NCBI GenBank assembly: GCA_021375695.1
Contig: JAEPKX010000004.1
Span: 1 to 64,000 of the forward strand
Length of the DNA stretch: 64,000 nucleotides
Direction of reading: 5' to 3'
DNA from: Candidatus Igneacidithiobacillus taupoensis
GTDB taxonomy: Bacteria; Pseudomonadota; Gammaproteobacteria; Acidithiobacillales; Acidithiobacillaceae
In this document: positions 38,323 to 48,508 of the stretch, in pieces
How the letters are laid out: the number at the start of each line of letters is the position of its first letter
Position numbering within the stretch: the stretch's first letter is position 1
Made by a program: the position numbers and the translations under genes
Notes under the pieces: generated by a model
Database searches by the model: none
What the model saw: the letters and a program-made list of their open reading frames with translations, nothing else
Told to the model about the DNA's origin: nothing

Positions 38323-38784
38323 ATGCCAAGCTTTGCGATCTGGCAATTTTTTCATCTCGTTGCTCTACTGTATTGGGTAGGGGGACTGATCTTGTTGGGA
38401 TTTTATTGGCTACCCCGATGGCCGCGCATGGATCCATCCCGGCAGGCATGGGAAAATCTACAGGAGATCCTCAAGGGGTTTTCTCTTGGCGGGGTGATTG
38501 CGGCCAGCCTACTCTTGCTCAGCGGCTATGCCATGGTTTTGGGTATGGGCGGTTTTGCCGGTCTCCGTCCGGCCATTTGGCTCATGGTAATCCTTGGCAC
38601 CATGGTGGCACTGGGTGCCTTTCATCTCTTTTTTGCCGCCCATGGCCGCCTGCGCAAAGCCTTGGCGCAAGCGGATATGGTCATGGCAGAAAAGTCGGTG
38701 GCCAAATACGCAGCTTTCGCCCGTTTCTTGGCTATCCTCTCTTTTCTACTGGCCCTGATTGGCGTTCTAGGGATATATCGCTGA
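38323..38784 (+). CDS. CopD/DUF2269-like membrane protein
   Basis: A 153-residue protein with four hydrophobic helices. The N-terminus FFHLVALLYWVGGLILL has the His and W-GG pattern seen in CopD-domain and related quinone/heme-associated membrane proteins. The family placement is tentative. GGAGGA lies upstream of the ATG at 38323, which begins just after the cyd terminator, so it may be expressed by read-through or its own promoter. An open frame extends upstream across the terminator and is not coding. Convergent with thiC. Confidence 0.65.
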   Translation: MPSFAIWQFFHLVALLYWVGGLILLGFYWLPRWPRMDPSRQAWENLQEILKGFSLGGVIAASLLLLSGYAMVLGMGGFAGLRPAIWLMVILGTMVALGAFHLFFAAHGRLRKALAQADMVMAEKSVAKYAAFARFLAILSFLLALIGVLGIYR

Positions 38785-38793
38785 GTCCATCCT

Positions 38794-40692
<1,899 letters not shown>

Positions 40693-40696
40693 TTAG

Positions 40697-40773
40697 GCCG
40701 CTTCCCTACGCCGGTGTGAACCGGATCAGGTTCCAAGGGTACTTCTCAGCCCCAGGTGGGACGCCCCTAGCGT
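40697..40773 (-). promoter_or_regulatory. TPP riboswitch (thi-box) of thiC
   Basis: Reading the minus strand, the conserved elements appear in order: CTAGGGGCG at the 5' side, GGGGCTGAGA, ACCCTTGGAACCTGAT, then GCGTAGGGAAG closing the outer stem. These are the core of the thiamine pyrophosphate aptamer. It lies 50 bp upstream of the thiC ATG, so thiamine should repress thiC. Confidence 0.93.
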
Positions 40774-40820
40774 TCTACACTTTCCTCAGCATAGACAATT
40801 TAGCCCTCGGCACGCAAGGA

Positions 40821-41600
40821 TCAGGAAGCGATCATCCCATTTTCCAGGTAGATCGGGTCATAATCAAAGATCAGATTCCGATCCGGACTCAGTATGTCCA
40901 GGTCCTTCCCCGCATAGTCCAGGCGCAGCAGGAAATCACGCATCAACTGCAGCCGGGCGGATTTCTTGTCATTGGCATGGACGATGGTCCACGGACTCAG
41001 GGTACTGTGGCTGCGGGCAAACATCTCATTGCGGGCCTTGGAGTAGTCCTTCCAGTGCTTGACTGCCTGTTGATCGATGGGGCTGGTCTTCCATTGTTTG
41101 AGCGGGTCCTTTTCTCGCGCTGCCAAGCGTTTCTTTTGTTCTTTTAGGGTGATGTCCAAGTAAAACTTGCGCAGGATGATACCAGAACGAATCAGCATTT
41201 CCTCCAGGTCACCAACCTCCAGAAAAAAATCCTCCACCTCCTTTTCTGTGCAAAAGCCCATCACCCGCTCCACGCCTGCCCGATTGTACCAACTCCGATT
41301 GAAGAGAACGAACTCTGCTGCCGCTGGCAAATGGGAGAGATAGCGTTGGAAATACCACTGGGTCTGTTCCCGGTCCGATGGCTTGGGCAGGGCCACCACC
41401 CGGGTCTCCCTGGGGCTCAGATGTTCGATGATCCGCTTGATGGTACCATCCTTCCCGGCACCATCACGGCCTTCCAGGATAATGAGAATTTTGTCCCCTT
41501 TGTTGATGATGTGCCGCTGTAATTTTACCAGCTCTATTTGCAGTAGCTTGAGCTGTTCTTTATACCCTTTTCCATCCATTTCCATTTCCTGCTTGGACAT
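40821..41600 (-). CDS. ppk2: polyphosphate kinase 2 family protein
   Basis: Uses polyphosphate to phosphorylate nucleotides (NDP or NMP) or makes polyphosphate. The 259-residue single-domain protein has Walker A GRDGAGKDGTIKRI and the lid region FNRSWYNRAGVERVMGF. Specificity (class I versus II or III) cannot be set from motifs alone, though one-domain length fits class I. The ATG at 41600 has GGAG eight bases upstream; further in-frame ATGs at 41627 and 41636 exist. A PPK1 gene lies at 49.4 kb. Confidence 0.93.
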   Translation of the reverse strand: MSKQEMEMDGKGYKEQLKLLQIELVKLQRHIINKGDKILIILEGRDGAGKDGTIKRIIEHLSPRETRVVALPKPSDREQTQWYFQRYLSHLPAAAEFVLFNRSWYNRAGVERVMGFCTEKEVEDFFLEVGDLEEMLIRSGIILRKFYLDITLKEQKKRLAAREKDPLKQWKTSPIDQQAVKHWKDYSKARNEMFARSHSTLSPWTIVHANDKKSARLQLMRDFLLRLDYAGKDLDILSPDRNLIFDYDPIYLENGMIAS

Positions 41601-41665
41601 GACAGTGCTCCGGATTTTGTTGACCATTTTATTCATTATGACCAGCAGTGCAGAAAAACAAAAAC

Positions 41666-42289
41666 TCAGCGCGGCCTGGGCAAACTCCAATGACGATAGA
41701 GGGCTAGGGAGCGGAGCACAAAGGTGAAAGTTGCCCCCAGCAAAACCGAAAGCCATGCCGGTAGCTGAAAAAACTCCCCTGCCAGGACCAGGATTGCCCC
41801 GCCAAGGGCTGCGGAGGCATAGATTTCCGATTGCAGCACCACCGGGACCTGGGCGGTCAGGACATCTCGCACCATACCACCCCCAATGCCACTCATCATT
41901 CCCAAAATCGCTGCCATCTCCGGTGACAGGCCATATTGCAGTGCCTTTTGCGTACCCGTGGCGGCAAAAAGACCCAGTCCGGCGGCATCAAAGACCAACA
42001 CGGGGTGTTGCAATCGTTCGAAAATCCGGTGAAAGAAAAAGACCAACAGTCCCGCCAGAACAGCAATGGCAATACCGTGCCAATGGGCAATGGATTGGGG
42101 GGGGATGGCACCAATCAACAGATCACGCAGGATACCACCCGAAACCGCCGTCACCACCGCGAGAACCAGAATACCAAAAATATCAAGCTGATGGCGCACG
42201 CCACGCATGGCACCACTGATGGCAAAGACAAAAATGCCAATGTCGTTCAAAGCACCAAGAAGATAGGAAATATTGTGTACAGTAGCCAT
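41666..42289 (-). CDS. TRIC-family cation channel (UPF0126, YicG-like)
   Basis: A 207-residue polytopic membrane protein with two repeats of the UPF0126 unit: GVRHQLDIFGILVLA with SGGILRDLL, and later DAAGLGLFAATG with GGGMVRDVL. Structures of bacterial homologs show trimeric cation channels. I chose the ATG at 42289, the first residue of the family N-terminus; a longer frame to 42340 adds unrelated residues. Its Shine-Dalgarno is weak. Confidence 0.88.
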   Translation of the reverse strand: MATVHNISYLLGALNDIGIFVFAISGAMRGVRHQLDIFGILVLAVVTAVSGGILRDLLIGAIPPQSIAHWHGIAIAVLAGLLVFFFHRIFERLQHPVLVFDAAGLGLFAATGTQKALQYGLSPEMAAILGMMSGIGGGMVRDVLTAQVPVVLQSEIYASAALGGAILVLAGEFFQLPAWLSVLLGATFTFVLRSLALYRHWSLPRPR

Positions 42290-42408
42290 AAAAATCTGAT
42301 AATCATATCGCAGACCGGTGTGCAGGGAAATGTAAGTCAAGCTTTGCAGGATGCCCGCAATTTGGGTACGGTTGGATCACTGGCCAGTCTTTGCCAAGGA
42401 GATATTGG

Positions 42409-43143
42409 ATGCAACAAACCGCTGTTGTCACAGGCGCTTCCTCGGGGATTGGAAAAGCCACAGTGCAGGTACTCCTCGCCCAGGGCTACCGTGTCTTTTT
42501 TGGGGCCCGGCGCCTGGATCGGCTGCAACAAATTGCGCAGCAATTGGGTGGTACCCCCCTCCCCCTGGACGTGACCTCCTCCCAGTCCGTCGCTGAATTT
42601 GCAAGGCAGATCCCCGGACCCATTCATGTCTTGGTCAATAATGCCGGCGGCGCCTTGGGCAAGGAGCCTTTGGTAGAATTTGTCGAAGAGCATTGGCTGC
42701 AGATGTATCAAAGCAATGTTCTGGGGCTTGCCCGCGTAACCCGGGCCCTGTGGCCGCAGATTGCGCAGGCCGATCTGGCTACCGTCATCAATATCGGTTC
42801 TGTGGCTGGAGAGGAAACGTACCCCGGCGGGGCTGGCTACACATCCTGCAAGCACGCTGTTCGGGCGCTCTCAGAGACGATGCGTCTGGAGTGGTTGGGA
42901 AAACCCATCCGCGTGACCGAAATCGATCCTGGTTTGGTAGAAACGGAGTTTTCCATCGTACGCTTTGCTGGAGATCAGCAGGCGGCAAAGGAAGTCTATC
43001 AGGGCATGACCCCCCTGCTTGCGGAAGATATTGCCGAGGCCATTCGCTGGGTTTTGTCGTTGCCCGGTCACGTCAACATCGATCGCTTAGTAATTAAACC
43101 CAGGGAGCAAGCGCGGGTAGATAAAGTGTATCGTCGGTCATGA
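42409..43143 (+). CDS. short-chain dehydrogenase/reductase (YdfG-like)
   Basis: A 244-residue classical SDR: TGASSGIGKAT at the N-terminus, NNAGGALG, and the YTSCKHA Tyr-Lys pair. NIGSVAGEETYPGG and EIDPGLVETEFS are typical of the YdfG-type 3-hydroxy acid dehydrogenases (serine/allo-threonine). GGAGATATT precedes the ATG at 42409. Substrate is not determinable here. It precedes an ABC exporter by about 60 bp. Confidence 0.88.
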   Translation: MQQTAVVTGASSGIGKATVQVLLAQGYRVFFGARRLDRLQQIAQQLGGTPLPLDVTSSQSVAEFARQIPGPIHVLVNNAGGALGKEPLVEFVEEHWLQMYQSNVLGLARVTRALWPQIAQADLATVINIGSVAGEETYPGGAGYTSCKHAVRALSETMRLEWLGKPIRVTEIDPGLVETEFSIVRFAGDQQAAKEVYQGMTPLLAEDIAEAIRWVLSLPGHVNIDRLVIKPREQARVDKVYRRS

Positions 43144-43204
43144 AGAAGCACGACAATTACCTGGCTCTTGGGTAGAATAATTCCAAGATAGGTAGGAGCC
43201 CTCT

Positions 43205-45010
43205 TTGGCAGCAAATCCCTGGCAACGACCCACCAGTCGTAACTGGTCGGTTTTACTGCGACTGTGGCCCTTTCTTCGACCACAAGGCTGGATGATGTTA
43301 TGCTATGCCTTGGCGCTGTTGGCAAGTGCAGCAGGTACCTTGGCCCTACCCCAGGGCGCGCGATGGGTCCTGGATCGAGGTTTTCCCTCTCTCCAGGTAC
43401 TGCTCTTGACCAGTGTCGGGCTTTTTTTACTAGGGATTTTCACGACCCTCGCCCGATCTGCGCGCGAAGCACTGGCAACCTGGATTGGACAGCGAGTGGT
43501 GGCGGATCTTCGTTTGCGGGTATTTGCCCATACCCTCACCTTACCCGCAAGTTTTTTTGAGCACTTCCGAACTGGCGAGGTCATTTCCCGCCTCAGCAGT
43601 GACGTTACTATTTTACGTTTTGGTTTGGCTGCCACCTTCGGTGGAGCCCTCCAGTACGGCCTGACCTTGATCGGTGCCATCGCCCTCATGGCCACCTTGG
43701 CCCCCACCCTGCTGCTGCCCATCCTGCTGATCCTGCCACCCCTTGTTTGGGTGAATCTGCGCGCGGGGCGGCTCCAACGAAAATTCAGTCGGCAGGAGCA
43801 GGATTATCTGGCCGACATCTCCGCCCTCACCGAAGAGTCCCTCAATGGGATCCGCACCATCCAGGCACTTACCCGCGAAGAGGCAACGGAACAGCTCTAC
43901 GCCACGGGTATCCAAAACATCCTTGCCCGGGTGCGGGCACGGATTCGGGTCCAGGCAGGAGCCGGAATTATCAGTGGTGTGCTGGTCTTTTTTTTGTTGG
44001 CGGTCATGCTGTACTGGGGGGGATGGCAGATTATTCATCATCGCGCCAGTGTCGGCAGTCTTGCGGCCTTTCTGATTTATGCCCTCATGGCCACCTCGGC
44101 GTTGGCTTCTCTCGGGGGGTTGTGGGGGCAGTTAGGTCGTTTATTGGGGGCCATCGAACGCATTCTCGGGCTGCTGGACCAAGCTCCGGAAGAATCCGAC
44201 CCCGCCCCCGTCCTCGGACAACTGCGCGGTCCTGCCCGGTTACGCTTTGCTGCACTTTCCTTCGTTTACCCCAGTCGCCCCGACATCCCAGCATTGCGAG
44301 ACATTGACCTAGAGATCGCTGCTGGAGAACATGTTGCCTTGGTGGGCGCATCGGGGGCGGGCAAGAGCACCTTTTTTGATTTACTGCTGCGCCATTACCT
44401 CCCGAGTTCTGGTCAGATTTTTCTGGATGACCGGGATATCCAAAGCCTCCATGTCCAGGAATTACGGCAACAAATCGCCATCGTCCCCCAACACCCAACT
44501 ATTTTTTCCTTGAGCCTTGCCGACAATATTCTCCTGGCCAATCCCAAAGCCAATGAAAAACAGCTTTGGCAGGCCATGCGCGCTGCCCGTGTCGATGAAT
44601 TTGCCGAGCACCTGCCAAAGGGCATTCACACCTTCGTTGGCGAGAAAGGGATTACCCTCTCCGGTGGTCAACGGCAGCGCCTCGCCATTGCCAGAGCCCT
44701 GCTTCGCGATCCACGGATTTTGATTCTGGATGAAGCCACCAGCGCCCTGGATGCCGAAAACGAGCGACTGATCCAGGAAGCCTTGGCAGAACTGATAGCG
44801 GGAAGGACCACACTGGTTGCAGCCCATCGCCTGGCAACCATCCAGTACGCTGATCGCATTGTGGTGTTGGCTAGTGGGCAGATTAGCGCCATGGGTCGGC
44901 ATGAGGAACTGATCCATACCTCCTCTATTTATCAACGCTTTGCCAAACTTCAATCCCTGGACCGCGGAGTAGAGGACCCATCCTTTTCTCCATCCCGCGC
45001 TTTCTACTAA
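43205..45010 (+). CDS. ABC exporter, MsbA/MdlB-like (TMD-NBD half-transporter)
   Basis: A 601-residue half-transporter: six membrane helices (about residues 20-320) fused to an ATPase domain with Walker A GASGAGKST, signature LSGGQRQRLAIAR and Walker B ILILDEATSALD. It would act as a homodimer in the inner membrane. The start is TTG at 43205, with TAGGAG seven bases upstream. MsbA-type lipid A flippases and drug exporters share this layout; the substrate is not clear from the sequence. Confidence 0.92.
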   Translation: MAANPWQRPTSRNWSVLLRLWPFLRPQGWMMLCYALALLASAAGTLALPQGARWVLDRGFPSLQVLLLTSVGLFLLGIFTTLARSAREALATWIGQRVVADLRLRVFAHTLTLPASFFEHFRTGEVISRLSSDVTILRFGLAATFGGALQYGLTLIGAIALMATLAPTLLLPILLILPPLVWVNLRAGRLQRKFSRQEQDYLADISALTEESLNGIRTIQALTREEATEQLYATGIQNILARVRARIRVQAGAGIISGVLVFFLLAVMLYWGGWQIIHHRASVGSLAAFLIYALMATSALASLGGLWGQLGRLLGAIERILGLLDQAPEESDPAPVLGQLRGPARLRFAALSFVYPSRPDIPALRDIDLEIAAGEHVALVGASGAGKSTFFDLLLRHYLPSSGQIFLDDRDIQSLHVQELRQQIAIVPQHPTIFSLSLADNILLANPKANEKQLWQAMRAARVDEFAEHLPKGIHTFVGEKGITLSGGQRQRLAIARALLRDPRILILDEATSALDAENERLIQEALAELIAGRTTLVAAHRLATIQYADRIVVLASGQISAMGRHEELIHTSSIYQRFAKLQSLDRGVEDPSFSPSRAFY

Positions 45011-45091
45011 GATACTGTCGCCAATACGGTACAGATTATTTACCCATCATCAACGAGTTAGCCAAAAAACCATAATATTCGTCGTGCCCCC

Positions 45092-45117
45092 CCAACAGGC
45101 AGGACCAACAGGTGGCA
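45092..45117. repeat. imperfect 13 bp tandem direct repeat upstream of a sigma-54 promoter
   Basis: CCAACAGGCAGGA at 45092-45104, followed directly by CCAACAGGTGGCA at 45105-45117; the first eight bases of each unit are identical. It lies about 45 bp upstream of the -24 box and could be an activator site; the evidence is weak. Confidence 0.3.
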
Positions 45118-45162
45118 AGAGAGCATCCATCGTGTCTGTTGATTTTCATGATTTATAGTACC

Positions 45163-45178
45163 TGGCACGATCATTGCT
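45163..45178 (+). promoter_or_regulatory. sigma-54 (-24/-12) promoter of the Asr-like gene
   Basis: TGGCACGATCATTGCT, an exact match to TGGCACG-N4-TTGCW, with the GG and GC separated by 10 bp. It ends 55 bp upstream of the ATG of the Lys/His-rich secreted peptide gene. Confidence 0.88.
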
Positions 45179-45233
45179 TTTACGATTTCGCAGTTTATTG
45201 CACTGTAATCGAAACTTATTGAGGAGATGTATC

Positions 45234-45458
45234 ATGTCCGTGAAGACTTCCGCTATCGTAGTTGCTTTGGTTTCTATGTTTGCTGTTTCCACCAGCTTTG
45301 CTGCCACCACCACTGCCAGCGCCGAAAAGCCCGCTGCCAAGATGGCTGCCCACAAGGCTCCCATGAAGATGCATAAAAAAGAAGCACACAAAGCTCCCGT
45401 AAAGAAGGCCGTAGCCCACAAGGCTCCGGTCAAAAAGGCCGAAGTCAAGAAGAGCTGA
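45234..45458 (+). CDS. Asr-like secreted Lys/His/Ala-rich repeat peptide
   Basis: A 74-residue protein with a signal peptide (cut near SFA-AT at 23-24) and a mature region of about 50 residues rich in Lys, Ala, Pro and His. The unit AHKAP(V/M)K recurs at residues 39, 51 and 61. The layout resembles the E. coli acid-shock protein Asr, a periplasmic basic protein. GAGGAG precedes the ATG at 45234; the upstream TTG at 45174 falls within the promoter. A sigma-54 promoter and a terminator flank it. Function as a periplasmic proton or metal buffer is inferred. Confidence 0.7.
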   Translation: MSVKTSAIVVALVSMFAVSTSFAATTTASAEKPAAKMAAHKAPMKMHKKEAHKAPVKKAVAHKAPVKKAEVKKS

Positions 45459-45484
45459 TCAGCACATTCTTTTGACGTGCTACA

Positions 45485-45510
45485 GGGGGGCCGCCGTTGC
45501 CCCCCTTTTT
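45485..45510 (+). terminator. intrinsic terminator after the Asr-like gene
   Basis: Stem GGGGGGC / GCCCCCC with a 7 nt loop and a run of five T, 27 bp after the stop. The gene is therefore a single-gene transcript. Confidence 0.9.
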
Positions 45511-45573
45511 CTATTGGGCAGCTAACGTTCTATACTGGGAGCAATTTCGTAGCAACGCTGATGGGAATAGTAC

Positions 45574-45966
45574 ATGTACCGCAAGATCATATTGCTTTTG
45601 GCTTTCTCCCTTACTCTGACTTCAGCTGCCTTTGCCGATTCTGCTGGCACTCTTTCACCAAGCAAGATTCACAATCTAGAGCGCTCTGCCCAGCTTGGAT
45701 ATGGTCCCGCCCAGTATGAGTTGGGCCTTGCCTATGCTGCTGGTGAAGGGGTTCCGCAAAACCTCCCGCTTGCGGTACATTGGTGGAAAAAGGCGGCCGA
45801 AAATCTGGATGGTGCGGCGCAATTGGAGCTTGGAACCGCCTATGCCCATGGTTGGGGTGTAGCCAAAAACATGACAAAGGCCATTTACTGGTGGAAGAAA
45901 GCTGCTCGCGATGGTAACCACGAAATTTCGAGCAAGGCTCGCCTCTATCTGGATCAGGCTGCCTAA
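45574..45966 (+). CDS. exported Sel1-repeat protein
   Basis: A 130-residue protein with a signal peptide (MYRKIILLLAFSLTLTSAAFA, cut after about residue 21) and two Sel1-like repeats: YELGLAYAAGEGVPQN and LELGTAYAHGWGVAKN, each followed by an AxxWWKKAA helix. Sel1 repeats mediate protein binding. Periplasmic location is inferred. It precedes tRNA-Leu by 38 bp. Confidence 0.88.
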   Translation: MYRKIILLLAFSLTLTSAAFADSAGTLSPSKIHNLERSAQLGYGPAQYELGLAYAAGEGVPQNLPLAVHWWKKAAENLDGAAQLELGTAYAHGWGVAKNMTKAIYWWKKAARDGNHEISSKARLYLDQAA

Positions 45967-46004
45967 ATTATTTAACATTCATTTTTTGCTATATTTCCAA
46001 CCAT

Positions 46005-46089
46005 GCCCAGGTGGCGAAATCGGTAGACGCAAGGGACTTAAAATCCCTCGGCTTATGCCGTGCCGGTTCGAGTCCGGCTCTGGGCACCA
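46005..46089 (+). tRNA. tRNA-Leu (anticodon UAA)
   Basis: An 85 nt tRNA with an encoded CCA end. The acceptor stem GCCCAGG pairs with CTGGGC near the 3' end (final pair G-T). The anticodon arm is GGGA-CTTAAAA-TCCC, giving TAA and reading UUA codons. A long variable arm (CGGCTTATGCCG) and the T-loop GGTTCGAGTCC are present, as expected for a class II tRNA-Leu. Confidence 0.97.
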
Positions 46090-46285
46090 CATTGTGGTTT
46101 GATGACGCCCCTCCATACTACCGCGCAATCCTACACATCATGACCAACCCTTAATGTGGATATGGAGACCCCCCCTTATCCCGATCCAGTGCAGTCAACC
46201 ACACAATACCAAAGGAATATGTACCTGTTACGACAGCGCCAAGATGCAGCAGCTGTCATCAGTATAGAGGACTGCGGCAAAGATA

Positions 46286-46543
46286 CTAACCCATCATCCC
46301 TGCGATCTGGCCATTCCGTGCGTAGATACAGGAACCCAGTTGATCCCGCTTGGGATTGGCATTACACCAAGCCAATTCTTTGGCCGTTTCCTGGGGATGG
46401 TCCCGATACCAGTTCTGGCTGTGGCCGCCGTAGGGACCCTCATGAGAAAAAAAGAAAGGAAAAACAATGGCTACCAGACAAATGAGCAGGATGGTGGCGG
46501 TTACCCAGTAATTCCGGCGCCCCTTACCCGTTCCCCTGTTCAT
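46286..46543 (-). CDS. small membrane-anchored protein, unknown (EexN-like pattern)
   Basis: An 85-residue protein with a basic N-terminus, one membrane helix (about 12-33) and a soluble tail. The tail reads NWYRDHPQETAKELAWC and later SCIYAR, which resembles the W-HP-C-C spacing of EexN-type small proteins; the match is loose. AAGGGGGA precedes the ATG at 46543. A 14-residue extension upstream is unlikely. It is divergent from the DUF3311/symporter pair. Confidence 0.55.
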   Translation of the reverse strand: MNRGTGKGRRNYWVTATILLICLVAIVFPFFFSHEGPYGGHSQNWYRDHPQETAKELAWCNANPKRDQLGSCIYARNGQIAGMMG

Positions 46544-46625
46544 GATTTCCCCCTTGCCTAGCCCAGTCACACTATACCAAAGCAACCCAATTTGTTGCTA
46601 TGCTGCTAGCAAAAGGAGCGAAGCA

Positions 46626-46832
46626 TTGGCAAAGAAGAAACGCGGATTGGGCTGGCAAGGGGTGCTTTGGCTTTCGGTGCCCTGCGTGGCCGTCTTGGCA
46701 GTACCCCTGTTTAACCGGATCGAACCCGAACTCTTCGGTATCCCCTTTTTCTATTGGTGGCAAATTCTCTGGGTCCCGCTCTCCAGCGTGTTCCTGTTCA
46801 TGGCCTATGGGCGCATCAGGAAGGAAAAATGA
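46626..46832 (+). CDS. DUF3311 small membrane protein
   Basis: A 68-residue protein with two membrane helices and the DUF3311 signature (PLFNRIEP, then GIPFFYWWQILWVPLSS). DUF3311 proteins sit immediately upstream of sodium:solute symporters and are thought to be small accessory subunits. The start is TTG at 46626 with AAAGGAG seven bases upstream. Its last codon and stop overlap the symporter ATG (ATGA). Confidence 0.85.
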   Translation: MAKKKRGLGWQGVLWLSVPCVAVLAVPLFNRIEPELFGIPFFYWWQILWVPLSSVFLFMAYGRIRKEK

Positions 46833-48367
46833 ATCCTACGGCCCTGACGGTCTTTCTGGCTCTCTTCGTTTTGATCATTGTGCTGGGTTTTCTATCCGCC
46901 CGCTGGCAACAGGCTGATCTGGCCCATTTGCAGGAGTGGGGACTGGGAGGGAGGCGCTTTGGGACCTGGATCACCTGGTTTTTGATCGGTGGGGACCTCT
47001 ACACGGCCTACACCTTCGTCGCCGTACCGGCTCTGGTATTTGGCGCCGGGGCCTTGGGCTTTTTTGCCCTACCCTATACGGTATTGGTGTATCCCCTGGT
47101 CTTTGCCGTCTTACCCAAACTCTGGAGCATCGCCAAACATCACCACTTTATTACTGCCGCCGATTTTGTCGAAGCCCGCTACGACAGCCCAGTGCTGGCG
47201 CTTGCCATTGCCTTGACGGGGATCGTGGCAACCATGCCCTATATTGCCCTGCAGCTGGTCGGGATTGAAGTGGTAATTGCTGCCTTGGGTTTTCCGACCC
47301 ATGGTTTCTGGGGAGAAGTACCGCTATTGGTCGCCTTTATTGTTCTGGCAGCGTTTACCTATGTGAGTGGTCTGCGGGCGCCGGCGAGCATTGCGGTGGT
47401 TAAGGACTTGCTGGTGATCATCACCATCGTGGCGCTCATCGTTGTCGTGCCCGCACAGGTAGGGGGATTTGCAGCCATTTTCCAACAAATACCCAAGGAG
47501 CATCTGCTGCTGCCCGCCATCCACGCGGGCGACCTTGGAATGCAGTCTTTCTACGTGACCCTGGCCCTGGGATCGGCCATGGGCCTGATGCTCTATCCCC
47601 ATGCCACGACTGCAGTATTGGCGGCCAAGGGTCCGGAAACCTTGCACCGTAACTGGATCATATTACCAGCTTACTCCCTGGTTTTGGGACTGATCGCCTT
47701 GCTGGGATATGTGGCCTATGTGGCCCATGTCGAGAAAATTCCTGCCCTTGCGCCCTATTTTCATGCTTTTGGCCCACAATTTGCCATGCCTGGACTATTG
47801 CTTGCCTATTTCCCTGGCTACTTTGTTGGAATTGGCCTGGCGGCCGTGGCCATTGGTGCCCTGGTACCTGCCTCCATCATGTCCATCGCTGCTGCCAATT
47901 TGTTTACCCGTAATATCTATCGTAGTTTTTTGCATCGGCAATGCACCCCCATGCAGGAAACGCAAATGGCAAAAAACGTTTCCCTGCTGGTCAAATTAGG
48001 TGCTTTATTTTTTATTCTCTTTCTTCCTACGGAGTTCGCCATACAACTGCAACTCCTGGGAGGAATTTTGATCTTGCAAACCCTGCCAGCCATAGTTGCT
48101 GGAATTTATACCCGCTGGTTTGATCCGCGAGCCCTTCTTGCAGCCTGGTTTTTGTCCCTCAGTTGGGGGGTTTGGGCAGCAGCCCAAACGGGCTTTCAGA
48201 AATCCATGTATGTGTTGACCCTGGCGGGATGGCAAATTCCCGCTTATATCGGATTTTATGCAGTCATAGGAAATTTTTTACTGGCTGTACTTTTTACTCT
48301 ATTGCTGCGCTTGGGCAAACAACATCATTTGCGGGATCGAACTGCGGTCGAAGCCTATGGTGAATAA
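46829..48367 (+). CDS. sodium:solute symporter family transporter
   Basis: A 512-residue polytopic inner-membrane protein of the SSS family with about 13 helices. GGRRFGTWITWFLIGGDLYTAYTF and ADFVEARYDS belong to the family core. The substrate is unknown; SSS members paired with DUF3311 often take up small organic acids or similar solutes. The ATG overlaps the DUF3311 stop by 4 nt. An open frame to 46754 runs through DUF3311 and is not coding. Confidence 0.88.
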   Translation: MNPTALTVFLALFVLIIVLGFLSARWQQADLAHLQEWGLGGRRFGTWITWFLIGGDLYTAYTFVAVPALVFGAGALGFFALPYTVLVYPLVFAVLPKLWSIAKHHHFITAADFVEARYDSPVLALAIALTGIVATMPYIALQLVGIEVVIAALGFPTHGFWGEVPLLVAFIVLAAFTYVSGLRAPASIAVVKDLLVIITIVALIVVVPAQVGGFAAIFQQIPKEHLLLPAIHAGDLGMQSFYVTLALGSAMGLMLYPHATTAVLAAKGPETLHRNWIILPAYSLVLGLIALLGYVAYVAHVEKIPALAPYFHAFGPQFAMPGLLLAYFPGYFVGIGLAAVAIGALVPASIMSIAAANLFTRNIYRSFLHRQCTPMQETQMAKNVSLLVKLGALFFILFLPTEFAIQLQLLGGILILQTLPAIVAGIYTRWFDPRALLAAWFLSLSWGVWAAAQTGFQKSMYVLTLAGWQIPAYIGFYAVIGNFLLAVLFTLLLRLGKQHHLRDRTAVEAYGE

Positions 48368-48508
48368 ATTTCAGGGAACTTGACAGGACCCTGATGGACT
48401 CCAACAATCTTCCATAAATTTTTTCTTGTAGATGCAAAAGGTTCCCATGCCCCCGTCACCCACTCCTCTCCCGCTCTACTCATTCCCTGGCCTACGGAAG
48501 TGGAGACG

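Noticed and set aside
46156-46485. A 109-codon plus-strand frame between tRNA-Leu and the small anchored protein
   Set aside because: It overlaps the better supported minus-strand gene and has no Shine-Dalgarno or domain. The 46090-46285 gap therefore holds nothing I can support.
48371-48394. Inverted repeat TCAGGG/CCCTGA after the sodium:solute symporter gene
   Set aside because: The stem is only 6 bp with a 12 nt loop and no T-run follows; not a credible intrinsic terminator.
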